Below are positions 31,669-35,738 of a DNA stretch of 35,738 nucleotides, one piece after another. A model generated the notes under the pieces. That model did not search any database and was not told the DNA's origin. It was given only the letters and a program-made list of their open reading frames with translations. This DNA is from Dehalococcoidia bacterium (GTDB taxonomy: Bacteria; Chloroflexota; Dehalococcoidia; Tepidiformales; Tepidiformaceae). How positions within the stretch are numbered: the stretch's first letter is position 1; every line of letters starts with the position of its first letter. The stretch spans positions 1 through 35,738 of the forward strand of contig VXLW01000043.1 in assembly GCA_009841435.1 (NCBI GenBank), written 5' to 3'. The translations under genes were made by a program, and so were the position numbers.

Positions 31669-32894
31669 CGGGGCGACGCGCGGGCGGGCTCACGAGCCCG
31701 CGTCAGGGTCTCGCGCACGAGCAGGAGCATGATGACTCCGCCGGCGAGCCCGATGATCCCGGTGACCGCGGCCGCGGCGTCAAGCGTGAACAGGTCTTCG
31801 AGCCCGCCGATCGCGGGCGGCGCGGCGACCGCGCCTACGTCCCCGACTAAGCGCCAGAGCCCGAGGAACTCGCCCGCGGCATCGGGTGGGGCGAGGTCGG
31901 CGCCGAGGGTCATGACGGCACCGCTGCCCAGCCCGTTGCCGAAACCGGAAAGCAGTCCCACCAGCAGGAACGAGACGAAGCCGGCCGTGAGCGGCATGAG
32001 GAGCAGGCTGGCGGAGAGCACGAGCAGGCTCGGCACGATGACCCACTTCCGTCCCCAGCGGTCCATGACCACCCCCACGGGATAGAACATGACCATGTCG
32101 ATGGCGGAGGCGAGCCCGAAGATCAGGCCGATTTCGAAGGGATCGAGGTCGAGGGCTTCCCTGCCCCAGACGGGGATCAGGAACTGGCGTCCGTGGCGGA
32201 TGAGCACGAGCGTGATGGCGACCGACCCCGCGACGATGAGGCTGCGGCGTTCGGCCAGGGCGACACTGCGGAGGCTCACGTGAGGACGCTCCGGGGTACC
32301 CGCGTCGCCCCCGCGAGGCTCAGGAAGGCGGGTCGCGACGAGAAGGGCCGCTACACCGACAACCACGGCCTGGGCGAAGAACACGGTTTCCAGCCCGCCG
32401 AACTGGGCGATCGCGCCGCCGACGATGGGTCCGGCGAAGAAGCCAACGCGCGTCACGCCGCCGACGAGCGAGAGGGCGCGTCCGCGGTACTCGACCGGCA
32501 CAGTCTCGGTCATGTAGGCGAGTCGCGAGACGTGCCAGAGCGCGAAGGCGACGCCGTTCAACAGCGTGAAGAGGCCGAGGGTGGCGGGACCGCTGCTGAA
32601 CCCCATCGCTGCCGCCGTAACGGCGGTCAGCACCACGCCGGACGTCATGGTGACGCGCCCGCCGAGGCGGCTCATGAGGAGGCCGGAGGGAACATCGCCG
32701 ATCATCGAGCCGGCGCCGCGGGCGGCGAAGATGATGCCGCTGAGGAAGACGCTCGCCCCGAGCTCGTCGGCGAACTGGGGGATGGCGGGGATGATCATCC
32801 ACTGGCCGATGCCGAAGAAGAGGGCAGGCAGGTAGATGCCGCCGATCAGCGAACGCAGGTCGAACGACTGCGCCTGACCGGGGATGACGCGCAT
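31665..32894 (-). CDS. MFS transporter
   Basis: About 409 residues with twelve hydrophobic segments in two sets of six. The intracellular loop 2-3 signature is present (SGLLMSRLGGRVTM; a second in MDRWGRKWVIV), and helix 5 has the glycine-rich SLVGGVTRVGFFAGPIVGG text of drug/proton antiporters; the middle cytoplasmic loop reads RLPEPRGGDAGTPERP. An efflux or small-molecule export role by proton exchange is likely; the substrate is unknown. ATG 32894 is the first start in frame and fits the family; no good SD is seen. It is convergent with the exonuclease gene (shared CTAG stop) and divergent from tRNA-Pro, which starts 65 bases away. Confidence 0.9.
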   Translation of the reverse strand: MRVIPGQAQSFDLRSLIGGIYLPALFFGIGQWMIIPAIPQFADELGASVFLSGIIFAARGAGSMIGDVPSGLLMSRLGGRVTMTSGVVLTAVTAAAMGFSSGPATLGLFTLLNGVAFALWHVSRLAYMTETVPVEYRGRALSLVGGVTRVGFFAGPIVGGAIAQFGGLETVFFAQAVVVGVAALLVATRLPEPRGGDAGTPERPHVSLRSVALAERRSLIVAGSVAITLVLIRHGRQFLIPVWGREALDLDPFEIGLIFGLASAIDMVMFYPVGVVMDRWGRKWVIVPSLLVLSASLLLMPLTAGFVSFLLVGLLSGFGNGLGSGAVMTLGADLAPPDAAGEFLGLWRLVGDVGAVAAPPAIGGLEDLFTLDAAAAVTGIIGLAGGVIMLLLVRETLTRAREPARASPR

Positions 32895-32958
32895 TGGGGA
32901 AGCCTACGCGGGCAAGGCGAGGGTAGGAGGGGGATCGTGTACGCTTCGATGGCCGCGT

Positions 32959-33035
32959 CGGGGCGTGGCGCAGCCTGGTAGCGCACTTGACTGGGGGTCA
33001 AGAGGTCATCGGTTCAAATCCGGTCGCCCCGACCA
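32959..33035 (+). tRNA. tRNA-Pro (GGG anticodon)
   Basis: Complete 77-base cloverleaf with encoded CCA: acceptor CGGGGCG/CGCCCCG, D stem GCGC/GCGC with the GG of the loop, anticodon stem CTTGA/TCAAG around loop CTGGGGG (anticodon GGG at 32993-32995), variable loop AGGTC, T stem ATCGG/CCGGT with loop TTCAAAT, discriminator A. All stems pair, with one U-G in the T stem. It reads CCC and CCU proline codons. Confidence 0.95.
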
Positions 33036-33084
33036 GCAAAGCCCTGCAAACTGGGTTCTTGTCGGCCCACGACCCCACCTTCGA

Positions 33085-33387
33085 CTAGGCCCAACCAGCC
33101 CACGGGGGCGGTAAGCCACAAGCAAAGCGGATGAGAAACAGGGTCGCGACGGCCAGACGACCCGCACCCCGCGCAACGGGACCGAGTTCCGAGGAAATCA
33201 GGTTCTCACGCATAGCTGCCTCTGGGTAAGTGAGCCACGGCAATGCCCACCGGTAACGCCAATTCTTGATGGGTACCCTTGCGCTTCTCTGCTCAAACCG
33301 AGCCTTCTGAGCGCAGTAGGCACCCAGCAACTCGCAGAACAGGACGAACGCAAGGACAGCCACGGTCACTTCGTGCCACAAGTCCAT
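33085..33387 (-). CDS. Doubtful small membrane protein
   Basis: Open frame of about 100 residues between the two tRNA genes. Two hydrophobic segments are present (TVAVLAFVLFCELLGAY near the start and LAVATLFLIRFACGL near the end), so it could be a small membrane protein. Against it: no convincing SD before the ATG at 33387, no family resemblance, and a base composition clearly less GC-rich than neighbouring genes. No competing frame is better. Treat as possible gene only. Confidence 0.35.
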   Translation of the reverse strand: MDLWHEVTVAVLAFVLFCELLGAYCAQKARFEQRSARVPIKNWRYRWALPWLTYPEAAMRENLISSELGPVARGAGRLAVATLFLIRFACGLPPPWAGWA

Positions 33388-33450
33388 CCGTCAATGTCCC
33401 GTACTTGGCCTTGCTTAAGAACCGGTCTGTTGGACGCTTGGGAGTGTTGC

Positions 33451-33476
33451 CACGGTAGGACGCACGGTCTACCGTG
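33451..33476 (-). terminator. Hairpin downstream of minus-strand tRNA
   Basis: CACGGTAG / CTACCGTG, perfect 8-bp inverted repeat with a 10-base loop, 9 bases past the 3' end of the minus-strand tRNA. Position fits a tRNA terminator; no U-run follows on the minus strand. Confidence 0.4.
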
Positions 33477-33485
33477 CGCTTCGGC

Positions 33486-33561
33486 TGGTGCCCCCGGCGG
33501 GACTCGAACCCGCATCCGGCTTTTCGCAAGAGAGCTGCTCATCCAATTGAGCTACGGGGGC
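33486..33561 (-). tRNA. Unusual tRNA, anticodon reads TGC but identity doubtful
   Basis: Seventy-six-base cloverleaf with encoded CCA. Acceptor GCCCCCG/CGGGGGC, D stem GCTC/GAGC with a short 8-base loop AATTGGAT, T stem GCGGG/CCCGC with loop TTCGAGT, 5-base variable loop, discriminator A. The anticodon arm is GCTCT-CTTGCGA-AAAGC, with a C-A mismatch at 30-40; the loop places TGC (33526-33528), an alanine anticodon. But the G3-U70 pair needed for alanine is absent (C3-G70), while the D loop has A20 after GG, as in arginine tRNAs. It could be a decayed tRNA-Arg, or a non-standard tRNA. The flanking hairpins are strong. Confidence 0.7.
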
Positions 33562-33570
33562 TACCCCAAT

Positions 33571-33603
33571 CGAGAGGCGGGCGTCTCTAGCGCCCGCCTC
33601 TCG
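33571..33603. terminator. Strong 13-bp hairpin upstream of minus-strand tRNA
   Basis: CGAGAGGCGGGCG / CGCCCGCCTCTCG, perfect 13-bp inverted repeat with loop TCTCTAG, ending 10 bases upstream of the tRNA 5' end. No U-run. On the minus strand TGGTATAAG (33613 to 33605) is a good extended -10, so a transcript could start within the hairpin. Could be terminator of plus-strand transcripts or a processing signal. Confidence 0.4.
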
Positions 33604-33929
33604 GCTTATACCACTAAGACTGCTGAGCAATTCTCGCGATACTCCTGAAGTCTCGCACGTTAACCCCCCGATGAGTCCCCTATGTCGCGAAGGATTCACG
33701 GAACGCCACCCGCTTATGCCAAGACTCACAACGCTGGTTGCGCACGGCACAAGAGGCCTCTCCGCCCACTGCCCGCCACAGCTAGAATGCACGGCGCTTA
33801 GAGATTCCTAAGTCGTAGGTCCGCGCGGGTCGCGGACCGGGCCACTAATCGTCCGCTACACGTCCGCTCCTGAAGCTGAACCCCTAGGGGACAGCCGGGA
33901 GCAGTCCTCTAAGGGATAGAGCTATAGCT
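33604..33929. other. Gene-free intergenic region with palindromes
   Basis: About 325 bases with no convincing coding frame. It holds a perfect 8-bp hairpin GGTCCGCG-CGGGT-CGCGGACC (33818-33838), the palindrome CCCCTAGGGG (33881-33890) and the palindrome AGCTATAGCT (33920-33929) directly abutting the GTG of the next gene. No good promoter with both hexamers was found for that gene. Less GC-rich than the rest of the window, so possibly older mobile-element remains, but no integrase or repeat supports this. Confidence 0.5.
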
Positions 33930-35012
33930 GTGAAATACTGCGTATTCGTGGTGCTGATCGCCGTGCTGATCCTGGGTGGCGCCGTCGCGTGCGAGCCCGA
34001 GGAAGGGCCCGGTACGGCGCCAACGGCCTCACCCGCAACGGCGCCCCCGGAGACGGTAACCGAGGCTCCGGCAACCTCCACCCCGTCGTCTGAACGCACT
34101 CCTGTCTCTACCCCGTCGCCAACGCCAACCGAAGCCGCTGAGGTGGCGACGACCTACGTGGTGCAGGCGGGCGACGTGTGCTGGCGCATCGCGCAGGAAT
34201 TCGGCATCTCGACGTCGCGGCTGCTGGAAGCGAACCCCAGGATCGACGCGAACTGCAGCAATCTCAGGGTGGGGTGGGAGCTCGTCATCCCCGGCACTGG
34301 GGCTGCCGTCTCCCGGTCAGAAGGAACGGCCACGGCCGCTGCCGCGACACCACGCGCGACGACGACGGAGCCGGGGCAGGGGCCCTCGGAGGAACCAGAG
34401 TGGTGCGACGACCGGCCCTCATGGTCGGGCGAGGCGCGCGACCTGCTCGACGGGGCGAGGGGGTTCTACAGCCTCGATTCGCTCAACGGTGACGGGCATC
34501 GCGACCACGTGCTCCCCTGGTCCGTGCTCTGTGAGCTGGTGGACAGCGAGGCCGAGGCTCGCGTCGCCTACAACGACATCCAGAACCTCGTGCCCACGGT
34601 CGCCAGGTTCAACCTCTCGAAGTCGGACGACCTCGCGCACGAGTGGCTTCCGCGATGGCGGTCGCTCGACGTGGAGGGCTACAGCGCGAACGCGTGCGCG
34701 TACGCGACCCGCTACTGGGACACGGCCAGCCGCTACGGCCACGTCCTCAGTGCCGGGGAGACACGCGCGCTCGGGAGTGCGTGCTCCTCGACGGATTCAT
34801 CGGGCTCGACTTCGGACCCCACGCCCACCGAAGCCTCCAGCACGCAGACGCAGCGCACCTACGCGTCGTGTGACGCAGCTGAAGCGGCAGGTGAGCGCAG
34901 GCAGCAGGGGTGCAGTCGGGGGACGTGTCCCGCAGGGGGCAGGGGCTTCCCGGCGGAGATGGTGCCGAGCGCCCGGGACGGGGACAGCGACGGGGTTGTC
35001 TGCGAGGAGTGA
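33930..35012 (+). CDS. Secreted LysM / HNH-like nuclease / Excalibur lipoprotein
   Basis: About 360 residues. Lipoprotein signal with lipobox LGGAVAC (Cys 21); a Thr/Pro/Ser-rich spacer to about residue 72; a LysM domain (75-121, [20 protein letters not shown] to WELVIPG) that should bind peptidoglycan or chitin; a second low-complexity linker; an HNH-like module (about 165-265) with RDHVLPW (Asp 192, His 193), NDIQNLVPT (Asn 215, 219) and FNLSKSDD, as in secreted DUF1524/GmrSD-type nucleases; and a C-terminal Excalibur calcium-binding module (about 311-359) with [12 protein letters not shown]. Likely a cell-wall-bound nuclease outside the membrane. GTG 33930 is the only start before the signal peptide; the SD (AAGGG) is distant. 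Ends 4 bases before the convergent LLM gene. Confidence 0.85.
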   Translation: MKYCVFVVLIAVLILGGAVACEPEEGPGTAPTASPATAPPETVTEAPATSTPSSERTPVSTPSPTPTEAAEVATTYVVQAGDVCWRIAQEFGISTSRLLEANPRIDANCSNLRVGWELVIPGTGAAVSRSEGTATAAAATPRATTTEPGQGPSEEPEWCDDRPSWSGEARDLLDGARGFYSLDSLNGDGHRDHVLPWSVLCELVDSEAEARVAYNDIQNLVPTVARFNLSKSDDLAHEWLPRWRSLDVEGYSANACAYATRYWDTASRYGHVLSAGETRALGSACSSTDSSGSTSDPTPTEASSTQTQRTYASCDAAEAAGERRQQGCSRGTCPAGGRGFPAEMVPSARDGDSDGVVCEE

Positions 35013-35016
35013 GCCC

Positions 35017-35738
35017 CTACAGCCCCAGCGACTCCGCCGTGCTCTCGACGAAGGCGACGACGTCGTCGCGGATGGGGTCGGGATCGTCGGTGGGGAGCAT
35101 GAGGTGGCGGGGCATCGGGGCGAGGCGGTGGACGCCGACCTCGGCGAAGCGCTCGACGGTCTCGCGGTCGAGGCGACCGCGAGGCGTGATCGTGATCTCG
35201 AGGGGTCCGAGGTAGTCGGGGCGCTCAACCTTCTCGGCGGCCTCGTCGAGGGCCCTGATGGCGGCGGCCGCCCCCTCGACATCCATCATGAACCCGTACC
35301 AACCGTCGCCCTGGGTGATGGTGCGCCGGTGAGCGGCGTCGGAGTAGCCGCCGATCACAATGGGGGGATGGGGCTGCTGGACGGGGAGGGGACGGGACTG
35401 GATGCCGGCGAGCGAGGTGAAGCGACCTTCGAAGACCGGCTTCTCCTGCGTCCAGAGCGTGCGGAGGACTTCGATGTGTTCGGACGTGCGGGCGCCGCGC
35501 TCGCGGAAGGGGACGCCGATCGCGTCGAACTCGCCTTCGACCGAACCGACACCCACGCCGAGGATGAGGCGCCCGCCAGAGAGCACATCGATGCCGGCGA
35601 GCTCCTTGGCGAGCACGACGGGGTTGCGCTGGGGCAGGAGCAGGATGCCGCTGGCCAGGCGGACGCGCTCGGTTGCGCCGGCGAGGAAGGCGAGCGTCGC
35701 AACGGTGTCGGCGAGGGGGGTGTCGGGGACGAGGGGGG
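35017..35738 (-). CDS. LLM-class F420-dependent oxidoreductase (5' end outside window)
   Basis: Partial: the frame is open to the window edge and the missing start lies beyond 35738. About 240 residues are visible: LAGATERVRLASGILLLPQR, NPVVLAKELAGIDVLSGGR, LILGVGVGSVEGEFDAIG, PPIVIGGYSDAAHRRTITQG, then the family C-terminus. The text matches the F420-linked luciferase-like group (TIGR03619-type layout), and the GTG at 35616 is internal, since the family sequence continues upstream of it. Substrate unknown. It is the third such gene in the window and is convergent with the LysM nuclease gene. Confidence 0.88.
   Translation of the reverse strand, partial: PLVPDTPLADTVATLAFLAGATERVRLASGILLLPQRNPVVLAKELAGIDVLSGGRLILGVGVGSVEGEFDAIGVPFRERGARTSEHIEVLRTLWTQEKPVFEGRFTSLAGIQSRPLPVQQPHPPIVIGGYSDAAHRRTITQGDGWYGFMMDVEGAAAAIRALDEAAEKVERPDYLGPLEITITPRGRLDRETVERFAEVGVHRLAPMPRHLMLPTDDPDPIRDDVVAFVESTAESLGL

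Noticed and set aside
33373-33792. Two small ORFs over the minus-strand tRNA
   Set aside because: Their text (for example VAQLDEQLSCEKPDAGSSPAGG) is the well-known translation of a tRNA gene, not a protein.
35017-35616. Complete 199-residue LLM gene starting at GTG 35616
   Set aside because: Family sequence continues in frame upstream of that codon to the window edge, so the gene is partial.

Overview
GC-rich (roughly two thirds G+C by eye), densely packed bacterial chromosome. Nearly all genes have SD-type ribosome sites, many are coupled by 4-base ATGA/GTGA overlaps, and every convergent gene pair is separated by 21 bases or fewer (two pairs overlap). A fused two-domain FO synthase (FbiC), three luciferase-like F420-type oxidoreductases, a Ddn-like deazaflavin oxidoreductase and many CaiB/BaiF, crotonase, thiolase-like and SDR genes suggest an F420-using aerobic heterotroph. 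I infer Chloroflexota (Dehalococcoidia/SAR202-like) as most likely and Actinomycetota as the main alternative; no rRNA or other decisive marker is present. No transposase, integrase, phage gene or CRISPR array was seen.

Layout. 1-8.5 kb: HxlR regulator divergent from fbiC, a methyltransferase, a rhodanese, the primary sigma factor gene rpoD, three tandem paralogous four-helix membrane proteins of unknown function, a Nudix hydrolase and a coiled-coil protein with in-frame 33-bp repeats. 8.5-11.8 kb: an LLM oxidoreductase, then a copper/cytochrome oxidase assembly operon (ctaG, sco1, pcuC; minus strand) preceded by a perfect CRP-type palindrome. 11.8-19 kb: acyl-CoA genes: a fused double CoA-transferase, a carboxyltransferase, an SDR, a Ddn-like protein, a crotonase lacking both hydratase glutamates, and an HpcH/HpaI aldolase. 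19-23.2 kb: two tandem small-molecule kinases, a DinB-like protein and a ferredoxin-reductase-type flavoprotein.

23.2-29.2 kb: the most interesting block, a tightly coupled six-gene operon: ACAD10/11-type kinase, CoA-transferase with catalytic Asp, CoA-transferase without it, DUF35 zinc-ribbon/OB protein, thiolase-like protein without the usual nucleophilic Cys, and an F420-type oxidoreductase. It reads like an undescribed route for CoA activation, hydroxyl phosphorylation, F420-linked redox chemistry and aldol-type chain cleavage of an unknown acid. 29.2-32.9 kb: amidohydrolase, membrane protein (possible CTG start), exonuclease III and an MFS transporter.

32.9-33.9 kb: a less gene-dense segment with tRNA-Pro(GGG), an unusual second tRNA on the minus strand, several strong hairpins and a doubtful small ORF. 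33.9-35 kb: a secreted LysM/HNH-like/Excalibur lipoprotein. The window ends inside another LLM oxidoreductase gene.
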